Shown piece by piece: positions 15,670-24,000 of a stretch of DNA of 30,757 nucleotides (its first letter is position 1; each line of letters begins with the position of its first letter). The notes beneath the pieces are model-generated. The model was given only the letters and a program-made list of their open reading frames with translations, was not told the DNA's origin and did no database searches. The DNA is from a virus, in the IMG/VR virus record IMGVR_UViG_3300031787_000578, positions 1 to 30,757 of that record; one strand, given 5' to 3'. Both the position numbers and the translations under genes were made by a program.

Positions 15670-15700
15670 AAAGGACCCCAATTTAGGGGTCTTTTATTTT
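15670..15700 (+). terminator. intrinsic terminator after SHAEG fibre gene
   Basis: AAAGGACCCC (15670-15679), loop AATTTA, GGGGTCTTTT (15686-15695) with one G-T wobble, followed by ATTTT. A partial AT-rich inverted repeat (five pairs, ten-base loop) precedes it. It separates the fibre genes from the neck genes. Confidence 0.88.
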
Positions 15701-15703
15701 CTC

Positions 15704-15734
15704 TTAATATTTATAAACAAACTCTATTCATGGC
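15704..15734 (+). promoter_or_regulatory. TTAATATTTATA motif, second copy of the 31-base element
   Basis: Exact TTAATATTTATA at 15704-15715, directly after a terminator and 14 bases before the gp13-like ATG at 15730. The 31-base element equals 12506-12536 except for one base. Placement after a terminator makes promoter function likely. Confidence 0.62.
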
Positions 15735-16893
15735 TAATATTCCTATTTACCCTGGCTCATCCTCATTTTTTCCTGGGTTAACACCATTTGGATTTTATGA
15801 TTATGATACCCAATTTCAAGTAGATGCTGACAAATTAGTCACATACTGCGCTAGAAGATTAGGGTATCCTTTAACAGATATTGAATTACAGGATTTAAAT
15901 TTTTATGCTGCTTTTGAAGATGCTATAACTACTTATGGTAATGAAATATATTCATTTCAAATAAGAGATAATTATTTATCTCTAGAAGGAGCACCAACAT
16001 CAGCATATGTGAATGATGCTATTATTACTCCCAATATGGGAACAATAATTAAATTATCACAACAATATGCTGCTGAGGCCGGAGCAGGAGGAAATATAAC
16101 CTATTATAGTGGTGCTTTAGCCTTAACCCCAGGTAAACAAACATATGATTTAAAAGAATGGGCTATAAGCCAAAGTATATCAGGTGGGATAGAAATTAAA
16201 ACTGTATTTTACCAAGATCTTCCTGCTATAAACCAAATGTATGCTCCGTTTGGAGGCTTTGCGGGATTAGGTGGTTTACCCGCAGCAGGCATATATGGTG
16301 GGATGTATGGTGGAGGATATGGAGGTGGTTATTTAATGATGCCTGTTGCGTATGATGCTGGAGTAATTCAAGGGCTAGAATTAAGTAATACTATTCGCTT
16401 ATCTAATTACACATTTGAACTTATAAATAACAATTTAAAAATATTCCCTATACCCTCATATAATGATGTTAGAGGAGGATTTTTATGGTTTGAATATATT
16501 AAAGTAGAAGACAGATATACAGATAGCATTACCCAGACTGGAGGTGATAAAGTCACAAATGTATCAAATGCTCCATATAATTATCCAACTTATTCTCAAA
16601 TAAATGCTGTTGGTAAGTCATGGATATTTGATTATGCTTTAGCACTTTGTAAAGAAATGCTAGGGTATGTTCGTGGTAAATACGGAACAATCCCTATACC
16701 AGGTCGAGAAGTAACATTAAATCAAGCAGATTTATTATCAGCTGCTACAGCTGAAAAATTAGCTTTAATTGAAAGATTAAGAGTATATTTAGATGAAACT
16801 TCTAAAAAATCATTACTTGAAAGAAGAGCTCAAGAAAGTGATTTTAGAAAACAAGAAATTAATAATGTACCAATGGTAATATATATAGGATAA
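15730..16893 (+). CDS. neck/head-completion protein (T4 gp13-like)
   Basis: A 387-residue protein resembling the gp13 neck proteins of T4-like phages (T4 gp13 is 309). Distinctive parts are DKLVTYCARRLGYPLTDIEL (34-53), AFEDAITTYGNEIY (61-74), the post-insert strand YLMMPVAYDAGVIQGLELSN (201-220), and FELINNNLKIFPIPSYND. Residues 174-201 are a Gly/Tyr-rich loop (FGGFAGLGGL, then GGMYGGGYGGGY), longer than in T4. With gp14, the protein would sit below the portal and seal the filled head for tail joining. It shares one base with the next gene (TAATG), a sign of coupled translation. Confidence 0.82.
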   Translation: MANIPIYPGSSSFFPGLTPFGFYDYDTQFQVDADKLVTYCARRLGYPLTDIELQDLNFYAAFEDAITTYGNEIYSFQIRDNYLSLEGAPTSAYVNDAIITPNMGTIIKLSQQYAAEAGAGGNITYYSGALALTPGKQTYDLKEWAISQSISGGIEIKTVFYQDLPAINQMYAPFGGFAGLGGLPAAGIYGGMYGGGYGGGYLMMPVAYDAGVIQGLELSNTIRLSNYTFELINNNLKIFPIPSYNDVRGGFLWFEYIKVEDRYTDSITQTGGDKVTNVSNAPYNYPTYSQINAVGKSWIFDYALALCKEMLGYVRGKYGTIPIPGREVTLNQADLLSAATAEKLALIERLRVYLDETSKKSLLERRAQESDFRKQEINNVPMVIYIG

Positions 16894-17402
16894 TGGCACT
16901 ATTTGGAGGATCAAGAGATGTAAGTGTATTTAGACATGTTAACCGAGAGTTGCTAGGGAATGTTATTACTCAACAATGTGCTTTATATAAATTTTCTTTA
17001 GAACAAACCTCTATTAACATGTATGGAGAAGCTTCTGAAGGTAAATTTTTAGAAGGTCCATTTTTATTTAACTCATTAATTGAAGTTAATGCTACTACTT
17101 CCCCTACTAGTGAGTTAGGTGTTGATTTTGATTGGGGAATAACTGTATCTTTTTTACGAGATGATTTAGTGACAATTAATGTCCATCCTGAGGTAGGTGA
17201 TATTATTCTATATCAAGAAAGTTATTTTGAAATAGATAATACTAATGAAACTCAATATTTTGCTGGTAAAAATCCTGATTTCCCATATAATGAAAACCCA
17301 TTAAACCCAGGCTTAGAGAATTTTGGTTATAATGTAAGTGTTATCTGTACAGCTCATTATGTGCCTGCAGACAAATATAATATAATCAAACAAAGATTAT
17401 GA
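16893..17402 (+). CDS. neck protein (T4 gp14-like)
   Basis: A 169-residue protein, shorter than T4 gp14 (256). The arrangement matches gp14: an N-terminal strand with EQTSINMYGEA (corresponding to the SIQMRGVECYYV region of T4), an ITVSFLRDDLVTINVHPEVG segment (T4 has DEVTLSINP), and GDIILYQESYFEIDNTNETQ (T4 has GDLIYFPMDNSLFEI). It would complete the neck ring with the gp13-like protein. Identification rests on motif order plus position between gp13 and gp15 equivalents, so it is probable, not certain. It overlaps the next gene by four bases (ATGA). Confidence 0.75.
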   Translation: MALFGGSRDVSVFRHVNRELLGNVITQQCALYKFSLEQTSINMYGEASEGKFLEGPFLFNSLIEVNATTSPTSELGVDFDWGITVSFLRDDLVTINVHPEVGDIILYQESYFEIDNTNETQYFAGKNPDFPYNENPLNPGLENFGYNVSVICTAHYVPADKYNIIKQRL

Positions 17403-18664
17403 TAAACAAAAGAAAACCAGTTCCAAAAACACAAAAGGAGTTGAGTAAATCTCGACAGGAGCCTTATATACCCCCAGCCGGGTCACCTGGTTTTTCTCCT
17501 ACTGGTAATCCTAATGATTTTGGTAATCCTAATAGAGCGAATCAAACTTCTTTTAAGGATGATTCTACTAAACCTATGTCTATTGGAATACAGGATATAG
17601 ATGAAGCAGTAATGTATTATTTTCAAAATGTTATTCGACCTACTGTATTTCAAAATGGTGAAAGATTAGTAGTACCTGTAATATATGGTTCACCTGAAAA
17701 ATGGAAATCATTCCAAAAAGATGGATATTATAGAGATCTACAAGGTAAAATAATGGCTCCTATTTTAATGTTTAAACGTAATACTATTACTAAAGATAGA
17801 AGTTTAAATAATAAATTAGATGCTAATAATCCTCATAATATAGCGGTTATAGGACAATCGTATAAAAAAAGAAATGAGTACAGTAAATTTAATATGTTAA
17901 ATAATGTTAAACCTGAAAAAACATATTATGTCACTGTAGTTCCTGATCATGTATCTATAACTTATGATTGTGTAATTTCTACTTACTATAATGATCAATT
18001 AAATAAAATAGTAGAAGCTATTGAATATGCTTCTGACTCATATTGGGGTGATCCTGAAAGATTTAAATTTAAAGCTACTGTTAATTCTTTTAATACAACA
18101 GCTGATTTATCTGAAAGTGGAGAAAGAATAGTAAAAAGTACTTTTACCTTAAACATATATGGATACATCATCCCAGACACTATTCAAAAAGATTTAAAAG
18201 CAGCTCGTAAATTTTCTGAAAAAAATAGAATTGTTTTTGGTTTAGAAGTTACAGGTGGTGACTTAGAAAATTTTGAAGCTAATACTAAACAAACCTCAAC
18301 TCAAGGTACAGGTATAGCTAACATATTTGACTCCCAAAATGTAACTAATATAATAAATAATAATACTGTAATAGACCCAGCAGCTTTAATATATCTAAAT
18401 GTTAATAAAGCTGTAACAGCAACAACTGTAGCTTCTAACACTGCTATATTCAATGCTTCATTTTATGTTGCCCCTAGTAGCTTACCAGATACAAATAAAA
18501 ACTCATTTACATATTTTGTAAATGGTCAACTTATTGAACCTGCGGCTATAACAACATTTGTTGATAATAATAATGGAACATGTACATTAACAATTAATAC
18601 AACTGAATTAGGGTTTACTTTAGTAAACACAGATGAAGTAGTTGCTATAGGTAAATTTGTTTAA
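17399..18664 (+). CDS. tail terminator/sheath-stabiliser (T4 gp15-like) with C-terminal extension
   Basis: A 421-residue protein; T4 gp15 is 272. Residues about 75-290 match gp15 by pattern: RLVVPVIYGSPEKWKSFQKD, the basic block in ILMFKRNTI, YYVTVVPDHVSITYDCVIST, IVEAIEYASDSYWGD, FKFKATVNSF and ERIVKSTFTLNIYGYIIPD. T4 gp15 caps the tube and sheath and joins the tail to the neck. The first 60 residues are Pro/Asn-rich and probably disordered. Residues about 305-421 are an extra Asn/Thr-rich beta domain (FYVAPSSLPDTNKNSFTYFV, then NNNGTCTLTINTTELGF) absent from T4, which may decorate the collar or bind fibres. It follows gp14 with a four-base overlap. Confidence 0.78.
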   Translation: MINKRKPVPKTQKELSKSRQEPYIPPAGSPGFSPTGNPNDFGNPNRANQTSFKDDSTKPMSIGIQDIDEAVMYYFQNVIRPTVFQNGERLVVPVIYGSPEKWKSFQKDGYYRDLQGKIMAPILMFKRNTITKDRSLNNKLDANNPHNIAVIGQSYKKRNEYSKFNMLNNVKPEKTYYVTVVPDHVSITYDCVISTYYNDQLNKIVEAIEYASDSYWGDPERFKFKATVNSFNTTADLSESGERIVKSTFTLNIYGYIIPDTIQKDLKAARKFSEKNRIVFGLEVTGGDLENFEANTKQTSTQGTGIANIFDSQNVTNIINNNTVIDPAALIYLNVNKAVTATTVASNTAIFNASFYVAPSSLPDTNKNSFTYFVNGQLIEPAAITTFVDNNNGTCTLTINTTELGFTLVNTDEVVAIGKFV

Positions 18665-18666
18665 AC

Positions 18667-19629
18667 ATGAGTATAATCAGAAAAGAACAACTATCAAATC
18701 CTTTATCAGCATCTTATGCTTTAACAGCTTCATATGCTTTAAACACTGGGGGTAGTACAATAGATACTAGTGGATTAGTAACTACTTCAAGTTTTAACGC
18801 GTTTACTTCAAGTATAAACACATTTACATCATCCTACAATACAGGATCATTTAGTGGAAGTTTTACTGGTAGTTTCAATGGTACTGCAAGCTGGGCTCAA
18901 AGTGCTTCTCAAGCATTAACTGCTTCTAATACCCCAAATGCTTTAATAACAGCTTCTGTAAATTTAAATACTATAACATTTACTAAAGGAAATAATAGTC
19001 AATTTAGCATCACTATTAATACTGGGAGTAGTGGAGGCGGAGGTGGAACTCCGGGAGGTACAAATACAGCTATACAATTTAATGATAGTACTGCTTTTAA
19101 TGGTAGTAGTGATTTTACTTTTAATAAAAATACTAATTTAGTAACTATACAAAAATCAGGATCTCAAAACAAATTTCCACCTATTATAGAATCTACAACA
19201 TCTTCTTTAGCAGTTAATGGTAATATTAATGTTTTAGGTAAAATACAAACCAATGAAGCTAATATATATACACAAACCTTTCCTCAACTTAATACTTTAC
19301 CTTTTAATAAATCTTTTGAGTGGGATATAGGCAAAAGTGGTAGTATAGCTTTTGTCACATTAAGTGATGATATTACAGATTTTGAAATTAATTATTTTGG
19401 AAATCCTTTAGAGTATGTTAAAGGTACTTTAATAATAAAACAAGACAATATAGGTAGCCGAAATTTTCTTTTACCAACTTCTACAGGTGGAGGATCTGTA
19501 ACCAACTATATTGAAAACAATGGAGGAGGCACTTACAACCCTACACCAGACCCATTTGCTTATGATATATTAGAGTTTATTTGTATAAATAAAATTATAT
19601 TTTGGAGTGTTAAGTATAACTTTACTTAA
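18667..19629 (+). CDS. fibre/structural protein with ASYAL spacers
   Basis: A 320-residue Ser/Thr/Asn/Gly-rich protein two bases after the gp15-like gene. The N terminus (IRKEQLSNPLSASYALTASY) has the ASYAL spacer found in the neighbouring fibre genes, followed by GSFSGSFTGSFNGTASWAQS, a Gly/Ser hinge near residues 118-132, and GTNTAIQFNDSTAFNGSSDF, the QFN motif common to this array. The C-terminal half (from LNTLPFNKSFEWDIGKSGSI) is a beta domain ending in FICINKIIFWSVKYNFT. The family is unknown. It is likely a tail or collar fibre subunit, coexpressed with the neck genes. Confidence 0.78.
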   Translation: MSIIRKEQLSNPLSASYALTASYALNTGGSTIDTSGLVTTSSFNAFTSSINTFTSSYNTGSFSGSFTGSFNGTASWAQSASQALTASNTPNALITASVNLNTITFTKGNNSQFSITINTGSSGGGGGTPGGTNTAIQFNDSTAFNGSSDFTFNKNTNLVTIQKSGSQNKFPPIIESTTSSLAVNGNINVLGKIQTNEANIYTQTFPQLNTLPFNKSFEWDIGKSGSIAFVTLSDDITDFEINYFGNPLEYVKGTLIIKQDNIGSRNFLLPTSTGGGSVTNYIENNGGGTYNPTPDPFAYDILEFICINKIIFWSVKYNFT

Positions 19630-19645
19630 TTAACTACTATAATTT

Positions 19646-19657
19646 TTAATATTTATA
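19646..19657 (+). promoter_or_regulatory. TTAATATTTATA motif
   Basis: Exact TTAATATTTATA in the 43-base gap between two fibre genes, 15 bases before the ATG at 19673. Confidence 0.55.
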
Positions 19658-19672
19658 ATCAAAAAGTAGTTA

Positions 19673-21802
19673 ATGGCCCAAGTCTATTTAAGTCAATATG
19701 CTCGAAGAGCAGGTATAGCTGACACAGCGTCTTATGCTTTAAATGGTATACCTGCACCTTTAGATACTTATATTCAATATAATAAAAAAGGTAAATTTGG
19801 GGCTGATGCTTACTTCAGATATATTTATCCAATTCATAGTTTTCAACAAGGTAACAATGTTAATGCTTTAGGATATTACTCTCACGCTGAAGGAGCTAAT
19901 ACATACACTGGGCTACTTAATACCTACTCATCCTCTATCTTATCAGGTTCTGTTACTTTATCAGCTGAATATGGTAATATAACATCTTCATTTAGGATTG
20001 GAGATTATATTTATTTAAATGATTATGAATTTGATAATAATCAAGGCACAACTGTAGCTAAAATTAATAGTACATCATGGGATGGTACAAGCTCATATAT
20101 TGTTTTAGATGTTAATAATATACACACTACTACTTCTTTTGTAGGTAGTTTAGGTACATTTTATATACAAAACTTACTTGGTAATAAAATAGCTAGAACA
20201 TATATAGCTCATTCTGAAGGAGAAAGAACCCACGCTATAGGTATTGGAGCTCATTCAGAAGGTAGTGGATCATATGCTGTAGGACATTATTCTCACACTG
20301 AAGGTAATAATACAGTAGCTTTAGGTAATTACCAAACTGTTGTTGGTCAATACAATATTTTTACTACATCTCAAAGTGCTTTTATAATTGGTGATGGTTA
20401 CGCTAGACTTATAGAAAGTGGAAATTTAGGTAGTAGTCCAACAACTGGTAGTTCTGTATTTAATATTTATTCTCAATTTTCTCCTATAGGACTACTCACT
20501 AGTTCAATTATAACATTAGTTTCTGCTTCTAGTAGTGTTAGTGAAACTTTCCCTATAATAGCTGTTGAGTCTAAAGGTTTTAGTGAGTATGAAATCACTA
20601 TTGATGGAAAATTAACTCAAAATTATTATGATAATATTGACACATTTTCAATAGTTAATATTACTCGTCATAATCTTTTATTTACTTCTCAATCATGGTT
20701 TCAAGTTAGTGCTTCAAATGTATTTTTACAAGGATTACCTACATCAAGCCAACCTTATATTTTAACATATGAACCAGAAACTGGTCAAGTATTTTACACA
20801 GCTTCAATATTAGGTGGTTTAGAAACTAGAGACGAAGGAAATACAGTCACTTCAAATACAACTATATTTAACTTTACAGGCAGTGGAGTATCCGCTTCAT
20901 TAAGTGGAAGTGTTGTTAATGTATATATACCAGGTGGAGGAGGTAGCGGAAGCGCTGTTTTATTAAATAATCTACTTACTAACATAACAGTAGGTGGATC
21001 AGATTCTGGAACAACATATCCTATAGGTACATTACTAGAAGATATTTTAAGAGATATACTTATAGATTATATAGACCCTACAATAACTTTTAATCTCTTA
21101 AAACTTGGAGGAGCAACTACATTTAACCCAACAACTGATATTTATAGAGAAGTTAGTCATTCTTTAACATTTAATACAGCTGATTTTAATGCTACTCCTG
21201 ATAGCCCAGGTGCCGGAAGATTTGCTTATAGTGCTAGTTTCACTGCTTCTGGAACTGGAATTATAGGTGCTTTTAATCACTATTTTGGAGATAATGTTTT
21301 AGCAACTACTAATAATTTAAGTGTTGGTAGTACTCGAATTATAAATAAAAGTACAGAAGGTCCTGTTACTTTTACAATTCAAGGAGCTCATCCTTCTTCA
21401 TCCGCTTTACCAAATATAAAAGATGAAGCTACTTTAAATTACGTTTACCCTATTTTTTACGGGATGACATCAGCAAGCTACACAAACTCAGGACAATTAG
21501 AATCTGATCCTGGTATAACTAAATTAATAACAGGTGAATCAAATAAAACTTTATCTATACAAGGAACAGAAAAATATATATATTTTGCTTACCCTGAAAG
21601 CTATGGTGATTTACTAAATATATATGAGGGTAATGGGTACATAGTATATGACCCAGCTAACCCAAATTCTGCTTTTATTAAATATACCTTTCCTCAATCT
21701 GGCTCTACTTATCCTTGGGGACCTGTAAATTATAATGTTTATAAATCAAGATATATAACAGCAGTTAATCCTGCTCAAAATTATTTATTTAAATTTAATT
21801 AA
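19673..21802 (+). CDS. tail fibre with SHAEG repeats and C-terminal beta domain
   Basis: A 709-residue fibre. The N terminus has an ADTASYALNG spacer and YIQYNKKGKFG, the array's QYN/QFN motif. SHAEG-type repeats occur once near residue 69 and again at about 182-220 (AHSEGERTHAIGIGAHSEGS, YSHTEGNNTVALGNYQTVVG), so this YadA-like roll is split by an insert. A linker (ILTYEPETGQVFYTASILGG) near residue 365 resembles those in other genes of the array. Residues about 470-709 are a separate domain (YREVSHSLTFN, YVYPIFYGMTSASYT, KYIYFAYPESYGDLLNIYEG) resembling C-terminal domains of other phage tail proteins. Likely receptor-binding. Confidence 0.85.
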   Translation: MAQVYLSQYARRAGIADTASYALNGIPAPLDTYIQYNKKGKFGADAYFRYIYPIHSFQQGNNVNALGYYSHAEGANTYTGLLNTYSSSILSGSVTLSAEYGNITSSFRIGDYIYLNDYEFDNNQGTTVAKINSTSWDGTSSYIVLDVNNIHTTTSFVGSLGTFYIQNLLGNKIARTYIAHSEGERTHAIGIGAHSEGSGSYAVGHYSHTEGNNTVALGNYQTVVGQYNIFTTSQSAFIIGDGYARLIESGNLGSSPTTGSSVFNIYSQFSPIGLLTSSIITLVSASSSVSETFPIIAVESKGFSEYEITIDGKLTQNYYDNIDTFSIVNITRHNLLFTSQSWFQVSASNVFLQGLPTSSQPYILTYEPETGQVFYTASILGGLETRDEGNTVTSNTTIFNFTGSGVSASLSGSVVNVYIPGGGGSGSAVLLNNLLTNITVGGSDSGTTYPIGTLLEDILRDILIDYIDPTITFNLLKLGGATTFNPTTDIYREVSHSLTFNTADFNATPDSPGAGRFAYSASFTASGTGIIGAFNHYFGDNVLATTNNLSVGSTRIINKSTEGPVTFTIQGAHPSSSALPNIKDEATLNYVYPIFYGMTSASYTNSGQLESDPGITKLITGESNKTLSIQGTEKYIYFAYPESYGDLLNIYEGNGYIVYDPANPNSAFIKYTFPQSGSTYPWGPVNYNVYKSRYITAVNPAQNYLFKFN

Positions 21803-21808
21803 TATTAA

Positions 21809-23950
21809 ATGGCAATACAAACTATTGATGGATTTGAGATTAAAGCACCTCTTAGTATAGATAATAGGTATGGCCCATTTGCTGATACAACAGAAGCTAA
21901 TGATGTTATTTTAAGTTTCTATAGATATATAGGTTTAACAGTTTTATTAACAGGTAGTGGAACCCAAATTGAATATTGGTATAACCCAACAATTGCTGAT
22001 GAAGATTTAGTACCTAAAGGAGCAGCTCTTTCTATATCTGGTTCTGATGGTCAAGTAGTATTTTTTAGTGGTAGTACTGCTTTAAGTGGTAGTCCTAGTT
22101 TTATTTTTAATTATACATCCTCAACCCCTACTTTTAATGTTAGTGGAGCTATATCTGCTTCATATGGTCCTGGAACTGTAGGATTTTATGGTACAGCTAG
22201 TTGGGCTTTAAACGCATTAACAGCTTCATTTATCACTGGGACAGGAGTATTTGGCCCTTTTGGTTCTAATAGTGTATTAAGTGCATCATACGCTTTACAT
22301 GGAGGTGATGTTACAAAAATTATAGCTGGTACTAATATAACAATTGACCCACCTGAAGGAACAGGGTCAGTGACTATTAATGCATCAGCTGCGGCTGGGG
22401 CAGGAGTATCAGTGACTGCAACTGCTTCTTTTACAAATCTATCAACTTGGAACTTTACTCATAATTTATTAAGTAGATATGTTATAATTCAAGCCTTAGA
22501 TGTTAATCATAATCAAATTATACCTGAAAATATAACCTTAGTTGATTCATCCTCAGCTGTGTTAACATTTCCTACTCCTGAAAGTGGATACGCTGTAGCT
22601 TCTATAGGCGGAGTTACATCTTCTTTTTCTTTAACATCCTCAGCAGTTATAACTAATTTTGGAGGTCAAATATATGATTTAAATAATAATCTAGTTATAC
22701 AACCTACTGATATTCTTATTATTAGTGGTAATATGAGTGTTAATGGTAGCGCTATTATAAGTGGAAATTTAGTACCAGGTGGTCCATACAGTGCTAATAT
22801 CTCAAATTACAATATAGGTACTTCTACAACTAGATGGAATAATTTATATGTTGGAAACCAAATATATCTAGGAACACTTGGAGACTCAGCTTATATTGAT
22901 TATAATAATGGACATATAATATCTGATAAACCATTTTCTGGATCATTCACAGGAAGTTTTTTCGGAATCGGCCCCAGCTTATTTTCAGGATCAATTACTT
23001 TAACTGGTTCATTAAATGTAACAGGTTCAACAACACAAACAGGTAATAACACCTTAATAGGTAATACTATATTAAGTGGTAGTATCGGTATAAGTGGATC
23101 TAGTACAATACAAGGAACTACTACAATGAGTGGTTCATTAAGTATAAGTGGATCAACAACACAAACAGGTAATAACACCTTAATAGGTAATACTATATTA
23201 AGTGGTAGTATTAATATAAGTGGATCAACAACATTAAGTGGTAGCACAAACTTTTCTGGTACCCACATATTAAGTGGTAGTAACACTATTATAGGCAACA
23301 CAGTATTAAGTGGTAGTATTGATGTTAGTGGTTCTTCTAACTTTCATAATAGTATATTTATTATAACAGGTTCAACATTTATTAAAGGGGTAACAAATAT
23401 TAGTGGTAGTACTAACATTACAGGTTCATTTAATGTTGTAAATGGCGATATAAATGTAGTAAGTGGTTCCTCATTCACAAGATGGGGTAATAAGTTATTT
23501 AATTATGGACAGTTTAGTAGTATACAAACACAATCTGGATCAGCTGATACAGCTTATTCAATGGTATTTGATACAATTGATTTTTCAAATGGAGTAACTT
23601 TAGTAGACAACAGTAAAATAACAATAGCAAACACAGGCCTATATAATATTCAATTTTCAGCTCAATTGCATACAACAGTTAACCAAGCAGTTAATTTTTC
23701 AATTTGGTTTGCTATGACAGGATCTAATATAGCTAATTCAAATACTGATTTTACTGTTGAAAAAATAAGTGGAGGTGGGTATGGAGTAGCAGCTTTAAAC
23801 TTTTTAACTGAAATAACAAGTGGCAGTTATGTAGAACTAAAATACTCAAAAACAACACTAGAAGGACAGCTAGAAGCAAAAGGAACGCAATCAACACCCA
23901 CAAGACCAGCTACACCATCAATCATAGCAACAGTAACACAAGTGGCATAG
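21809..23950 (+). CDS. tail fibre with SGS-repeat shaft and C1q/TNF-like C-terminal head
   Basis: A 713-residue fibre. The N-terminal third includes GFYGTASWAL, then TGVFGPFGSNSVLSASYAL, almost the same as a segment of the 1334-residue fibre gene downstream. STTRWNNLYVGNQIYLG near 345 is the array's RWxxLY motif. Residues about 390-550 form a shaft of short repeats with core ILSGSI-x-ISGS, including a 42-residue unit present twice. Residues about 555-713 look like a C1q/TNF-type jelly-roll head (YSMVFDTIDFSNGVTLVDNS, IANTGLYNIQFSAQLH, SYVELKYSK), a common trimeric receptor-binding tip. Rarer codons and a less A/T-biased third position in the last 150 codons suggest separate origin of that head. 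Confidence 0.85.
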   Translation: MAIQTIDGFEIKAPLSIDNRYGPFADTTEANDVILSFYRYIGLTVLLTGSGTQIEYWYNPTIADEDLVPKGAALSISGSDGQVVFFSGSTALSGSPSFIFNYTSSTPTFNVSGAISASYGPGTVGFYGTASWALNALTASFITGTGVFGPFGSNSVLSASYALHGGDVTKIIAGTNITIDPPEGTGSVTINASAAAGAGVSVTATASFTNLSTWNFTHNLLSRYVIIQALDVNHNQIIPENITLVDSSSAVLTFPTPESGYAVASIGGVTSSFSLTSSAVITNFGGQIYDLNNNLVIQPTDILIISGNMSVNGSAIISGNLVPGGPYSANISNYNIGTSTTRWNNLYVGNQIYLGTLGDSAYIDYNNGHIISDKPFSGSFTGSFFGIGPSLFSGSITLTGSLNVTGSTTQTGNNTLIGNTILSGSIGISGSSTIQGTTTMSGSLSISGSTTQTGNNTLIGNTILSGSINISGSTTLSGSTNFSGTHILSGSNTIIGNTVLSGSIDVSGSSNFHNSIFIITGSTFIKGVTNISGSTNITGSFNVVNGDINVVSGSSFTRWGNKLFNYGQFSSIQTQSGSADTAYSMVFDTIDFSNGVTLVDNSKITIANTGLYNIQFSAQLHTTVNQAVNFSIWFAMTGSNIANSNTDFTVEKISGGGYGVAALNFLTEITSGSYVELKYSKTTLEGQLEAKGTQSTPTRPATPSIIATVTQVA
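23027..23211 (+). repeat. 59-base direct repeat in fibre shaft
   Basis: Bases 23027-23085 are identical to 23153-23211, an offset of 126 bases (42 codons). Exact identity at DNA level indicates a recent duplication or gene conversion within the shaft-coding region. Confidence 0.9.
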
Positions 23951-23985
23951 GTTTATTTAATCACTAACTCAATCTAACAAGTTTG

Positions 23986-23996
23986 TTATATTTATA
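23986..23996 (+). promoter_or_regulatory. TTATATTTATA motif at start of the 1334-residue fibre gene
   Basis: TTATATTTATA ends only four bases before the ATG at 24001, whereas other copies leave 13-20 bases. If it acts as a -10 element, the transcript would begin at or near the start codon. Confidence 0.45.
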
Positions 23997-24000
23997 ATCA

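Noticed and set aside
20459-20470. TTTAATATTTAT inside the fibre gene at 19673
   Set aside because: It lies within coding sequence with no start codon at the usual distance; treated as a chance match.
22900-23301. Open frame on the - strand rich in Leu/Pro/Val
   Set aside because: It mirrors the SGS repeat shaft of the + strand fibre gene; its repetition follows the fibre repeats and it has no independent start context.
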